NCBI GenBank assembly: GCA_030430125.1
Contig: JAUIGA010000052.1
Location: 1 to 12,518, forward strand
Length of the DNA: 12,518 bases
Reading direction: 5' to 3'
From: Chloroflexia bacterium
GTDB lineage: Bacteria; Chloroflexota; Chloroflexia; Thermomicrobiales; UBA6265
Position 1 is the stretch's first letter. Every line of letters begins with the position of its first letter. Of this stretch, positions 6,992 to 12,518 are shown one piece after another. Both the position numbers and the translations under genes were made by a program. Below the pieces are notes generated by a model. The model was not told where the DNA came from. It saw only the letters and a program-made list of their open reading frames with translations, and searched no databases.

Positions 6992-7636
6992 TCAGGCGGG
7001 GTCGGTCATCCGCGTCATCCAGTCGCGTTCGGCGCCGATGGTGGTGGCCTGACCGTGGCCGGGATAGACGGTGGTGTCGTCGGGCAGGGGCAACAAACGG
7101 GCAAGACTCTGCACCATCGTCGCCTGGTCGGCGCCGGGGAGGTCGGTGCGGCCGTGCCCGCCCGGGAAGAGCACGTCGCCGCCCAGCAGGACGCGGTCAT
7201 CGACGCTGAGCAGCGCGATGTGCGACGGATCGTGTCCCGGCAGGTGCAGCACCGAGAAGGCGTGATCGCCCAGGGAGACGGTGTCGCCGTCGGCGAGGTG
7301 CCCGTCGGGCACGATCGGCGCGACGGAGTACGGCAACGCCATACCCACACTGCCGGGGGTTGCCAGGTGGGCGTCGGCATCGGAGTGCGCCAGGATTCGG
7401 GCCCCGAGCGCCTCGCGCAGGGCTGCGGTGTCGATGATGTGGTCCCAATGGGTGTGCGTCAGCACGATGCGGTCGACGGTGACACCCGCATCCCGCACGC
7501 GGGCCACGATCGCGTCGCTCGTCTCCGGCGGGGCGTCGACGAGGATGCCCGAACGGGAGGGTGGATCGATGACCAGGTAGGCGTTGGTTTCCAGAGGGCC
7601 TCCCGGTATGGGAAGGATATCGAGGGGTGCAGACAT
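6992..7636 (-). CDS. Metallo-beta-lactamase-fold hydrolase, glyoxalase II-like
   Basis: A 214-residue MBL-fold enzyme. The metal motif THTHWDH gives H61, H63, D65 and H66; the further ligands are H135 (LPGHDPSH), D154 (LLGGDVLF) and H194 (YPGHG). This is the complete set for a two-metal site. The segment GRTDLPGAD (162-170) is usual in the hydroxyacylglutathione hydrolase-like subgroup, so a thioester substrate is plausible; lactonase or phosphodiesterase activity is not excluded. The C-terminal helical domain of true glyoxalase II is absent. Length agrees with the short YcbL-type members. ATG 7636 has AAGGA six bases upstream. It is first in a probable three-gene transcript with the DinB and GNAT genes. 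Confidence 0.88.
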   Translation of the reverse strand: MSAPLDILPIPGGPLETNAYLVIDPPSRSGILVDAPPETSDAIVARVRDAGVTVDRIVLTHTHWDHIIDTAALREALGARILAHSDADAHLATPGSVGMALPYSVAPIVPDGHLADGDTVSLGDHAFSVLHLPGHDPSHIALLSVDDRVLLGGDVLFPGGHGRTDLPGADQATMVQSLARLLPLPDDTTVYPGHGQATTIGAERDWMTRMTDPA

Positions 7637-7712
7637 GGCGAATCCTTGACGACGAAGGCAGGTTATCCGGTGCTACCGTACATGATCCCGGCCGGGTGGC
7701 GGCAGGTGGGTG

Positions 7713-7737
7713 GTTCCCGGCACGCAACGTGCGGAAC
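7713..7737. promoter_or_regulatory. Hairpin in the divergent intergenic region
   Basis: GTTCC (7713-7717) and GCACG (7720-7724) pair with CGTGC (7728-7732) and GGAAC (7733-7737) around a CAA loop, with two unpaired bases, CG. It lies between the divergent hydrolase (start 7636) and response regulator (start 7811) genes. It could be an operator or a structure in the response-regulator leader. A TTGACG at 7646-7651 resembles a -35 box but lacks a matching -10. Confidence 0.35.
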
Positions 7738-7810
7738 TGCGTCGGTGAGACGCGTGTCCGGGGACATTGTCGTCCATGCCAGGGTTCGTGCAAACACGGT
7801 CGGAATCATC

Positions 7811-8185
7811 ATGAGCACATCCCGGAGCGGTCCGGAGCACCGCGCGGAAGCGCAGACCGTCCTCATCGTCGATGACGAGCCAGCCATCGTCGATCTTCTC
7901 GCGAAGGTTCTCGAAGGCGAGGGCTACAGTGTCGAGCGTGCCGGCGATGGCCGGGCGGCGCTGTCCAAGGTGCGCGAAACGCATCCCGACCTGGTTATCG
8001 CGGATGTGATGATGCCGGTGATGAGCGGGTTCGACCTGCTGGATGCGTTGTCCGGCACCGGGGACGGTGTGCCAGTGATCCTGATGAGCGCGGCGGTGGT
8101 GTCGCATCGCGAGGGGGTGCCGTTCATCGCGAAGCCGTTCGACCTGGCCGAGCTGCTGGAGCTGGTGAACAGTCACCTGGGGTGA
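7811..8185 (+). CDS. Single-domain response regulator (CheY-like receiver)
   Basis: A 124-residue receiver domain with no output domain. The acidic pair D21/D22 (VLIVDDEP), phospho-acceptor D65 (DLVIADVMMPVMSG), switch S93 (LMSA) and K108 (FIAKPFD) are all present, so it should accept phosphate from a histidine kinase or phosphotransfer protein. No kinase gene lies in the window, so it is an orphan here. ATG 7811 starts close to the domain. The ribosome site is weak (CGGA about seven bases upstream), and an upstream extension of the same frame has no domain signal and runs antisense over the hydrolase and DinB genes, so it is rejected. Output is presumably by protein-protein contact. Confidence 0.88.
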   Translation: MSTSRSGPEHRAEAQTVLIVDDEPAIVDLLAKVLEGEGYSVERAGDGRAALSKVRETHPDLVIADVMMPVMSGFDLLDALSGTGDGVPVILMSAAVVSHREGVPFIAKPFDLAELLELVNSHLG

Positions 8186-8252
8186 GGTGCCTGTCGGGTC
8201 ACGATCCCCTCAGCCCAACCCCAACCCTGTAATTCCGAACACAACGACATCC

Positions 8253-8282
8253 TTGTCATCTTTCGACTCCGGCTGAGGTGCC
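8253..8282. repeat. Type-2 repeat, degenerate copy
   Basis: TTGTCATC followed by TTTCGACTCCGGCTGAGG. From 8258 to 8282 it aligns with 8354-8377 at 20 of 25 columns with one gap (shared ATC, TTCG, CGGCTG and GGTGCC). A TTGTCATCTT also occurs at 470-479 inside the other repeat cluster. Confidence 0.5.
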
Positions 8283-8314
8283 GGTCACGGTAGCACGACA
8301 AACAAAACCACGGA

Positions 8315-8350
8315 CCGGTTGCCGTGGCGCTCTTGCGCCCGGCAACCCGG
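8315..8350. repeat. Long hairpin in the repeat island
   Basis: GGTTGCCG (8317-8324) pairs with CGGCAACC (8340-8347). After a bulged T at 8325, GGCGC (8326-8330) pairs with GCGCC (8335-8339) around a TCTT loop. CC 8315-8316 can pair with GG 8349-8350 past one bulged C. The structure could end transcription of the response regulator or of the convergent sugar kinase, but no T-run follows. Confidence 0.55.
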
Positions 8351-8406
8351 GGGATCCTTCGGCACGGCTGCGGTGCCTGCGGCACCTTGCCGGCTCAGGA
8401 TGACAT
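8351..8406. repeat. Type-2 repeat, more complete palindromic copy
   Basis: ATCCT (8354-8358) pairs with AGGAT (8397-8401), CGGCA (8360-8364) with TGCCG (8388-8392), and GGTGCC (8372-8377) with GGCACC (8381-8386) around TGC. On the minus strand the ends read TGTCATCCTGAGCC ... GCCGAAGGATCC. From memory, pieces of this form are scattered through several bacterial genomes including Chloroflexota; I could not check this. Confidence 0.6.
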
Positions 8407-8452
8407 GGGCGGCGTTGGTCGGCGCGGCGCGGAACCAGCCCGTCACGATGGT

Positions 8453-8486
8453 GGGCCGACGCGGGGATCGGACGCTACGCGATGAT
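8453..8486 (+). repeat. Palindromic repeat unit 3 (type 1, degenerate)
   Basis: GGGCCGAC at 8453-8460, then GCGGGGATCGGAC, then CTACGCGATGATG. It aligns with the copy at 8531-8563 with one gap and few changes. Its right arm is mutated (ATCGGAC instead of GTCGGCC), so the palindrome is weaker, but the CTACGCGATG tail is intact. Confidence 0.6.
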
Positions 8487-8530
8487 GCGGGCTTCGTTGA
8501 TTCGAGGTACTGAGCGGAGACCGCGGCAGA

Positions 8531-8563
8531 GGGCCGACACGGGGTCGGCCGCTGCGCGATGCC
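8531..8563 (+). repeat. Palindromic repeat unit 4 (type 1)
   Basis: GGCCGAC (8532-8538) pairs with GTCGGCC (8544-8550) around ACGGG, followed by the tail GCTGCGCGATG. It lies 78 bases after unit 3 in the same orientation. Fourteen bases (8546-8559) recur exactly, inverted, at 436-449. Confidence 0.65.
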
Positions 8564-8611
8564 GTGGATGTCACCGGTTATTGGGATCGAGGGTGGTGGC
8601 GTGCCGGCCCG

Positions 8612-9595
8612 TCAACGCACGCGACCGGTGGTGAGCAGCTCCTCGACCTGCCTGCGGGTGGGCACGCCGAACGGGCCGACCTCCCGCACGCTCAGCGCCG
8701 CTACGGCATTGGCGAACTCGCCCGCCGCGCGCGCCGATACGGTCCTGTCGGACGCCTTCAGGAAAAACGCGGCGGCGAAGACATCACCGGCGCCGGTGAG
8801 ATCGCGAATCTGGACATTGTGTCCGGGGATATCGACCTTTTGCCCCCCGGCAATCACCTGCGCGCCCTCGGGGCCGCGGGTCATCACGCTCACCCGGCGG
8901 TCGCCGACGCGATTGACCACCTCGCGGGTGTAGGCGATCTCCTCGTCGCTGACGATCACGCTGTCGAGGCGATCGACCAGGCTCCCCGGCAGCTTGAGGG
9001 GGATGTGGGTCACCTTGCCGCCGCTGGAGCGCGGCCAGGAGCGCATCCAGCCTTGGGGGGTGGCGCCGAGGAACTGCGTGGTCAGCCCGGCGCAGGCGCG
9101 CGGGTCGAGCTCGTCGGCGACAGGACCCAGATGGACGAGCCTGGCGTGTCGCCAGTGCGGAGGCAGGCCGTTGAGGTCGATCGGACCGGCCCAGTGGGGC
9201 ATGGTCTGCACCCGGTGGGTGTTCTGGTATTCGTTGATGAACACGGTCGGCGTCTCGGCGTCCTGCACGACGATGCTGATTCGCTGGTCGAGGTATGGCT
9301 CGAGCGAGGGGATGGCGACCCCGTTGACCTCGCGCCCGAACACCCCCCGGGTGAGGATGGCGACCCGCGCGCCGAGACGGGCGGCGGTCATGGCCGAATA
9401 GAGGGCGGTACCCCCGAGCACGGCGCTGCCGTCGGGCCGGAGGTCGGCGCAGATGTGACCGATTACCAGGTAGTCGGGGGTGCGCATGCGTTGCACCGCC
9501 GAGCGGCCGGCGCCGGGCCGGAACGGGCGACGCTCGTGCTTGCCCTGGCGCCCGGACTGCTGGTTGGGCGTATCGTCCCGTTGTTGATTTGCCAT
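8612..9595 (-). CDS. PfkB-family carbohydrate kinase
   Basis: A 327-residue ribokinase-fold kinase that phosphorylates a sugar or nucleoside-like substrate with ATP. The N-terminal substrate motif is VIGHICADL (44-52) and VLGGTALYSAMTAARLG (59-75). The C-terminal signature DLTGAGDVFAAAF (265-277) carries the anion hole (GAG 268-270) and the catalytic base D271. The adenine-side segment FANAVAALSVREVGPFGVPT (294-313) follows. ATG 9595 is chosen because GGAG lies nine bases upstream; it gives a 36-residue polar N-terminal extension (NQQRDDTPNQQSGRQGKHER) before the domain. A later ATG at 9487 (MRTPDYLVIG) would give a bare kinase. The substrate cannot be assigned. It lies 107 bases after jag in the same direction, with hairpins between. 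Confidence 0.88.
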   Translation of the reverse strand: MANQQRDDTPNQQSGRQGKHERRPFRPGAGRSAVQRMRTPDYLVIGHICADLRPDGSAVLGGTALYSAMTAARLGARVAILTRGVFGREVNGVAIPSLEPYLDQRISIVVQDAETPTVFINEYQNTHRVQTMPHWAGPIDLNGLPPHWRHARLVHLGPVADELDPRACAGLTTQFLGATPQGWMRSWPRSSGGKVTHIPLKLPGSLVDRLDSVIVSDEEIAYTREVVNRVGDRRVSVMTRGPEGAQVIAGGQKVDIPGHNVQIRDLTGAGDVFAAAFFLKASDRTVSARAAGEFANAVAALSVREVGPFGVPTRRQVEELLTTGRVR

Positions 9596-9610
9596 GGCGA
9601 TGTGCTCCGT

Positions 9611-9627
9611 CGGCCGGCGTCCGGCCG
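9611..9627. promoter_or_regulatory. Hairpin just upstream of the sugar kinase ribosome site
   Basis: CGGCCGG (9611-9617) pairs with CCGGCCG (9621-9627) around a CGT loop. On the minus strand it lies a few bases before the GGAG and ATG of the kinase, so it could affect translation or end transcripts from jag. Confidence 0.4.
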
Positions 9628-9658
9628 GCGCGAGAACGAATGGATACGGGACGACAAC

Positions 9659-9680
9659 GGGCGGACAAGAGGTCCGCCCC
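9659..9680. repeat. Palindromic repeat unit 5 / hairpin after jag
   Basis: GGGCGGAC (9659-9666) pairs with GTCCGCCC (9672-9679) around AAGAG. Read on the minus strand, GGGGCGGACCT-C-TTGTCCGCCCG lines up with unit 1 (GGGGCAGACCT...TTGTCTGCCCG), so it belongs to the same family. It starts 22 bases past the jag stop and is a candidate terminator of the rnpA-jag transcript. No T-run follows. Confidence 0.6.
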
Positions 9681-9702
9681 GAAACCAATGCAACAGCGAA
9701 GC

Positions 9703-10512
9703 TCAGGCGCGCGGCATCACCGTGATACGGCGCTCGTTGCCCTCGCCGCTGCTCTCGGTGCCGACGTCGGGGTGCGAGCGCAGGGTGAGATGGATGATGC
9801 GACGCTCGTTGGGCGGCATCGGCTCCAGTGTCACCGGCCGGCGGCTGCGGCTGACCTGCCGCGCGACCCGCTCGGCGAGCCCGATCAGCGACTCCTCGCG
9901 CCGGGAGCGATACCCCTCGACATCGAGAATGATGCGGGACCACGTGCTCAGCTTGCGGTTGACCATGAGGTTGACGAGGTACTGGATGTGCGAGAGGTGC
10001 TCGCCACGTCGACCGATGAGCATTCCGAGGTCGTCGCCCAGGACATCGATGAAGATGGTCGGCGGCTCGTCCGGGTCGAGCGGCACCGCCGACGGGTTGT
10101 CGACCGCCATCACGTCGGCGTCGACCCCCATGTGCTGCAGCAGGTCGCGCACGGCCTGCTTGGCGATCTGCTCGTCCTCGGCGTCGACCCGGTCGATCAC
10201 CACGGGGCGCGGCGCGCTGCCCCGGTTGGAGGGACGGTCGTCGCGGGAGCGGCGGCCACGCAGGCGGTCTCCCCCACCCTGCCCCTGGTGCTGCTGGCGA
10301 GGCGGTGACTGCCGGGCGGCGCGGGGCTCGGGCTGCGATGCCTGACCCTTCGCGGTGACGCGGACCAGCGCCTCGTCCTCCTGATCGTCGCTGGCCTCGA
10401 CGAGGATCTCGATGTCGACTTCATCTTGCGTGAGCTCCAGCTGCTCGAGGGCAAGCCGGATGGCCTCGTCGACCGAGTAGGCCTGGATTTCTACACTGGT
10501 GCGTCGTTGCAT
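9703..10512 (-). CDS. jag: Jag/KhpB RNA-binding protein (Jag-N, KH, R3H)
   Basis: A 269-residue cytoplasmic RNA-binding protein; KhpB relatives bind RNA with KhpA and influence cell division and envelope growth. Residues 1-55 form the Jag-N domain (TSVEIQAYSVDEAIRLALEQ). Residues 56-105 are a Gln/Arg-rich low-complexity linker (RQSPPRQQHQGQGG). The KH domain carries the GxxG loop GRRG at 167-170 (LIGRRGEHLSHIQYLVNLMV). The R3H domain ends with R237-x3-H241 (PMPPNERRIIHLTL) and the usual tail TESSGEGNERRITVMPR. ATG 10512 is preferred over an in-frame GTG at 10527; neither has a strong ribosome site. Its place directly after yidC is the classic order. Confidence 0.92.
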   Translation of the reverse strand: MQRRTSVEIQAYSVDEAIRLALEQLELTQDEVDIEILVEASDDQEDEALVRVTAKGQASQPEPRAARQSPPRQQHQGQGGGDRLRGRRSRDDRPSNRGSAPRPVVIDRVDAEDEQIAKQAVRDLLQHMGVDADVMAVDNPSAVPLDPDEPPTIFIDVLGDDLGMLIGRRGEHLSHIQYLVNLMVNRKLSTWSRIILDVEGYRSRREESLIGLAERVARQVSRSRRPVTLEPMPPNERRIIHLTLRSHPDVGTESSGEGNERRITVMPRA

Positions 10513-10585
10513 GGTGTCTCGACTCACTTGTGCTGCGTGCCGGCTGGTCAGGGCGTCGGCTCCGGCGCGGCGGGTTGCCCGGGGC

Positions 10586-10598
10586 CCCGCCTGGCGGG
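10586..10598. other. Short hairpin after yidC
   Basis: CCCGC (10586-10590) pairs with GCGGG (10594-10598) around CTG, a few bases past the yidC stop on the minus strand. It is short and lacks a T-run, so it may modulate or stabilise the yidC-jag message rather than end it. The 89-base gap holds nothing else. Confidence 0.3.
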
Positions 10599-10601
10599 AG
10601 C

Positions 10602-11723
10602 CTACCGCTTGCGACTCTTCTTCTTGCGTGGCTGCGCTGTTGGAGCCGCGCTGGTGCTGCCGTTCGTCTGCCGGGATTTTGCCGTGTGTTTGGCCGCCGC
10701 GTCCACCCGGTCCTTATAGGAGGTCGATCCTTCGCGGCGTTTGGCGGCAAATGGGTCGCTTGTTTCGCCATCGGCACCGTTGGGTTCGGTGGTGGCGTCC
10801 CCGGCGGGCGTCTTGCCGGTGTCCTTGCGTTGTTGCTCGGCCTGCTTCTGGCGCTCGGCGGCGTTCTTCTGCGCCTCTTCCATCTTGCGCTGCATCCATC
10901 CCTGAAAGCCGGTCTTCGGCGCGGCGGCGGCCCCGCCGACCACGACGACGTCATCCAGCTTGCGGGGTTCCTGATAGCCGAGGCGGCGGTGCTCCGGCAG
11001 CTCCGGCAGCCACGGGAACCACTCGCCGAGGCTGCCCCAGCCGGTGATGAACCACTGCTGCACTACCGAGTAGACGCTTTGGGTGGCCCAGTAGATGACC
11101 GGGCCGGCGGCGAAGGTCCAGCCGAACAGCACGACCATGAGCGGCATGAAGTTCATCATCACGTTCATGACCTGCTGTTGCGGGTCGTCGCTCTTGGGCT
11201 GGTTGGCGGGGCGCATCATGCGGGTCTGCACGAACTGGAAGATACCGGCGAGGATGGGCAGGATGTGCCAGGGGTCGGCTTGCGCCAGATCCGGCACCCA
11301 GAGGAAACCGTGCGCCCAGGCGCCGCCGTCGGCGGCGTTGGAGAGGTTGTAGATGGCGCGGTAGAGCCCGAAGAAGATGGGGATCTGGATCAGCATCGGC
11401 AGGCAGCCGGCCATTGGGTTGACGCCGTACTGCTGGTAGAGCGCCATCGTTTCCTGGGAGGCGCGGGCGCGGTCCTTGCCGTACTTCTTCTGGAGCTCCT
11501 TGACCTTGGGGGCGACCTCCTGCATGGCCTTGCTGGAGCGGGTCGACTTGATGGTCAGCGGCAGCAGGAGCGTCTTGATGATGATGGTGAAGACGATGAT
11601 CGCGAGACCGGCGCTGCCGGTGAACTCCGCGAGGCCGTCCAGCGCCCATTCCAGAAAGGAGCGGTATTGTTCCCACACGGGGATGTCGGCGGGCGCGAGC
11701 GTGGTCAGGACGTCTGCGAGCAC
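10602..11723 (-). CDS. yidC: Membrane protein insertase YidC/Oxa1
   Basis: A 373-residue insertase that places proteins into the inner membrane alone or with SecYEG. It is the short type, without a large periplasmic domain. A short N-terminal segment leads to TM1 at about 37-57 (GLAIIVFTIIIKTLLLPLTI). The charged groove position is R62 in KSTRSSKAMQ, and the cytoplasmic coiled hairpin follows (EVAPKVKELQKKYGKDRARA). Further TMs lie at about 106-126 (MLIQIPIFFGLYRAIYN), 153-169, 190-208 and 208-226. From about 245 a long hydrophilic, charged tail ends in PRKKKSRKR, fitting ribosome contact. The start is GTG 11723, supported by GGAGGAG ten bases upstream. It lies 99 bases after yidD in the rnpA operon. 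Confidence 0.95.
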   Translation of the reverse strand: MLADVLTTLAPADIPVWEQYRSFLEWALDGLAEFTGSAGLAIIVFTIIIKTLLLPLTIKSTRSSKAMQEVAPKVKELQKKYGKDRARASQETMALYQQYGVNPMAGCLPMLIQIPIFFGLYRAIYNLSNAADGGAWAHGFLWVPDLAQADPWHILPILAGIFQFVQTRMMRPANQPKSDDPQQQVMNVMMNFMPLMVVLFGWTFAAGPVIYWATQSVYSVVQQWFITGWGSLGEWFPWLPELPEHRRLGYQEPRKLDDVVVVGGAAAAPKTGFQGWMQRKMEEAQKNAAERQKQAEQQRKDTGKTPAGDATTEPNGADGETSDPFAAKRREGSTSYKDRVDAAAKHTAKSRQTNGSTSAAPTAQPRKKKSRKR

Positions 11724-11733
11724 GAGGTGCGTT

Positions 11734-11752
11734 CTCCTCCGGACGAGTCCGG
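11734..11752 (-). promoter_or_regulatory. yidC ribosome binding site next to a small hairpin
   Basis: On the minus strand GGAGGAG (11734-11740) precedes the GTG start by ten bases, which decides the start. The palindrome CCGGAC-GA-GTCCGG (11739-11752) shares two bases with it, so pairing could partly hide the ribosome site. Confidence 0.5.
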
Positions 11753-11822
11753 GTATGGGTCAAGCGGTGGCCGGCGTGTGACCGCCGGGCACAGGTATGG
11801 CTGCGCGAAAACTGGCGCCGGG

Positions 11823-12032
11823 TCACGGGACCGGGTCGTAGCCGCTCCCCCCGAACGGATTGCAGCGCAGGATTCGCCAGATCGCGAGCCGTCCACCCTT
11901 CAGGATACCGTATTTGTCGACGGCCTCGTAGGCATACTCGGAACAGGTCGGCTGATAGCGGCAACTGGGCGGCAGGTTGGGCGAAATTGCCCTCTTGTAG
12001 AAGCGGAGCGTCGCCAGCAGGGCAGCTTTCAC
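11823..12032 (-). CDS. yidD: YidD, membrane protein insertion efficiency factor
   Basis: A 69-residue small membrane-associated protein that helps YidC-dependent insertion. The family signature is complete: RFYKRAISP (10-18), CRYQPTCSEYAYEA (24-37), and RCNPFGGSGYDPVP at the C-terminus, with cysteines 24, 30 and 57. The basic amphipathic N-terminus fits peripheral inner-membrane binding. The start is GTG 12032, overlapping the rnpA stop as GTGA (12029-12032), with GGAG eight bases upstream. The longer frame upstream is rnpA sequence read out of frame. Length is normal for the family. Confidence 0.94.
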   Translation of the reverse strand: MKAALLATLRFYKRAISPNLPPSCRYQPTCSEYAYEAVDKYGILKGGRLAIWRILRCNPFGGSGYDPVP

Positions 12033-12466
12033 GGCACCCGCTCCGGATCGGCGGCGTGCGTCCAGCCGGTGGTGACCGGCGAGCCTGGCGCGGGCGGGCC
12101 GTCGGGCTCGCCGGGCGGGATGGTCCACAGGCCGCTGCGGGTGAGGATGCGGGTCAGCGCCTCCTGGGCGGCGGAGAGCGAGGGCAGCTCGTCGACGTTG
12201 CCGCGGCAGATGATGACGATGTCGTGCCCGGGCCGGACCCAGGGGTGGTAGCCGCGCAGCCCCTCGCGGACGAGCCGCTTGAGGCGGTTGCGCTGGACCG
12301 CCTTGCCGCAGCGCTTGCCGGCGATGACGGTGTAGCGGTTGCGGGGCGGGTCCTGGGTGTTGGGCAGGATGCGGGCGACGAGCGCGCCGTGCGCGACGGC
12401 CTTGCCGCGGGCGCGGACGTGGCGGACGTCGCCATCTCGATGGAGCCGGAAGTCTCGGGCGATCAC
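12029..12466 (-). CDS. rnpA: Ribonuclease P protein component
   Basis: A 145-residue basic protein that binds the RNase P RNA and helps remove 5' leaders from pre-tRNAs. The N-terminus FRLHRDGDVRHVRARGKA (6-23) is the usual opening, and the RNR motif is KAVQRNRLKRLVREGLR (55-71). The segment PGHDIVIICRGNVDELP (79-95) is the typical later strand and helix. Residues after about 113 form a Pro/Gly-rich extension (PPGEPDGPPAPGSP) longer than usual; it runs into yidD, which overlaps by four bases. The start is GTG 12466, with only a distant AAGG upstream, but it fits the family opening exactly. Transcribed as rnpA-yidD-yidC-jag. Confidence 0.93.
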   Translation of the reverse strand: MIARDFRLHRDGDVRHVRARGKAVAHGALVARILPNTQDPPRNRYTVIAGKRCGKAVQRNRLKRLVREGLRGYHPWVRPGHDIVIICRGNVDELPSLSAAQEALTRILTRSGLWTIPPGEPDGPPAPGSPVTTGWTHAADPERVP

Positions 12467-12518
12467 GGTGGCCGGTTGCCTTGCTGCTTCCCGCGGAAAA
12501 CGAAACGAGGGTCGGGTC
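12467..12518. other. Upstream region of rnpA, no gene recognised
   Basis: All three minus-strand frames were read for the end of rpmH, which usually precedes rnpA. None gives the Arg/Lys-rich L34 C-terminus. The stretch contains an A/T-richer patch (GTTTCGTTTTCC on the minus strand), so it is probably leader. rpmH may lie just beyond the window. Confidence 0.4.

Larger units (their letters stand above)
8186..8611. other. Gene-free repeat island between convergent genes (426 nt)
   Basis: No supported coding region was found on either strand. The stretch separates the end of the response regulator (+) from the end of the sugar kinase (-). It holds two kinds of palindromic repeat and a separate long hairpin, listed individually. 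The first 65 bases (8186-8250) show nothing recognisable beyond a C-rich stretch (CCCAACCCCAACCC). Confidence 0.7.

Noticed and set aside
7662..7670. TTATCC resembling half of a DnaA box
   Set aside because: It is a single incomplete match (TTATCCGGT) with no cluster, so there is no support for an origin here despite the nearby rnpA block.
6494..7810. Possible 439-residue N-terminal extension of the response regulator
   Set aside because: It is antisense to the hydrolase and DinB genes, has no domain signal, and the receiver domain starts cleanly at 7811.
8453..8563. CRISPR-like direct repeats
   Set aside because: There are only two diverged palindromic units, no regular spacers and no cas genes.
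9596..9943. N-terminal extension of the sugar kinase frame into jag
   Set aside because: It would overlap jag coding sequence and cross the hairpins. ATG 9595 has a good ribosome site.
8564..10345. Long plus-strand open frame opposite the sugar kinase and jag
   Set aside because: The minus-strand genes have full family signatures. The plus-strand translation has none.
10530..12251. Long plus-strand open frame opposite yidC and yidD
   Set aside because: It is a shadow of well-recognised minus-strand genes.
12467..12518. 3' end of rpmH
   Set aside because: No frame gives the L34 C-terminal pattern.

Overview
The window is high-GC bacterial DNA with densely packed genes. It holds the conserved block rnpA-yidD-yidC-jag that normally lies near the replication origin, next to accessory genes. 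The YidC is the short type without a large periplasmic domain. There is also a very large BTAD/NB-ARC/TPR regulator, a DinB-fold protein and a secreted cupredoxin. Together these suggest a Chloroflexota member (Thermomicrobia-like). Actinomycetota is the main alternative. This assignment is inference from gene style and was not tested by search.

Layout. Positions 2-399 (+): the tail of a membrane protein, translationally coupled to a small unknown protein. Positions 396-525: a composite of inverted palindromic repeats that overlaps the stop codon of the small gene. Positions 588-1289 (+): a class I SAM-dependent methyltransferase. Positions 1528-4668 (+): a 1046-residue AfsR/SARP-like regulator. 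Positions 4810-5700 (+): a secreted two-domain cupredoxin-like protein with one plausible type-1 copper site. Positions 5771-5854: a remnant of a methyltransferase 3' end. Positions 5844-7636 (-): a metallo-beta-lactamase-fold hydrolase, a DinB-like protein and a GNAT acetyltransferase, probably one transcript in that order. Positions 7811-8185 (+): an orphan single-domain response regulator. Positions 8186-8611: a gene-free repeat island between convergent genes. Positions 8612-9595 (-): a PfkB-family sugar kinase. Positions 9703-12466 (-): jag, yidC, yidD and rnpA, transcribed as rnpA-yidD-yidC-jag.

How the genes work together. The rnpA block joins RNase P protein (tRNA maturation) with YidC/YidD (membrane protein insertion) and the RNA-binding Jag/KhpB. 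rnpA and yidD overlap by four bases. The hydrolase, DinB and GNAT genes are generic detoxification or modification enzymes; DinB and GNAT are coupled through TGATG.

The most interesting signals are not genes. (1) A 51-nt sequence from the methyltransferase 3' end recurs at 5774-5824 with 49/51 identity. It brackets a 4.5-kb block holding the regulator and the secreted cupredoxin, like the scar of an insertion or duplication. (2) At least five copies of a palindromic repeat occur in intergenic DNA, most with a CTACG(CGAT) tail on one side. They resemble REP/BIME elements. (3) A second repeat type, shaped TGTCATCCTGAGC...GAAGGATC, lies in the 8186-8611 island. No RNA genes, CRISPR arrays, transposases or integrases were seen.
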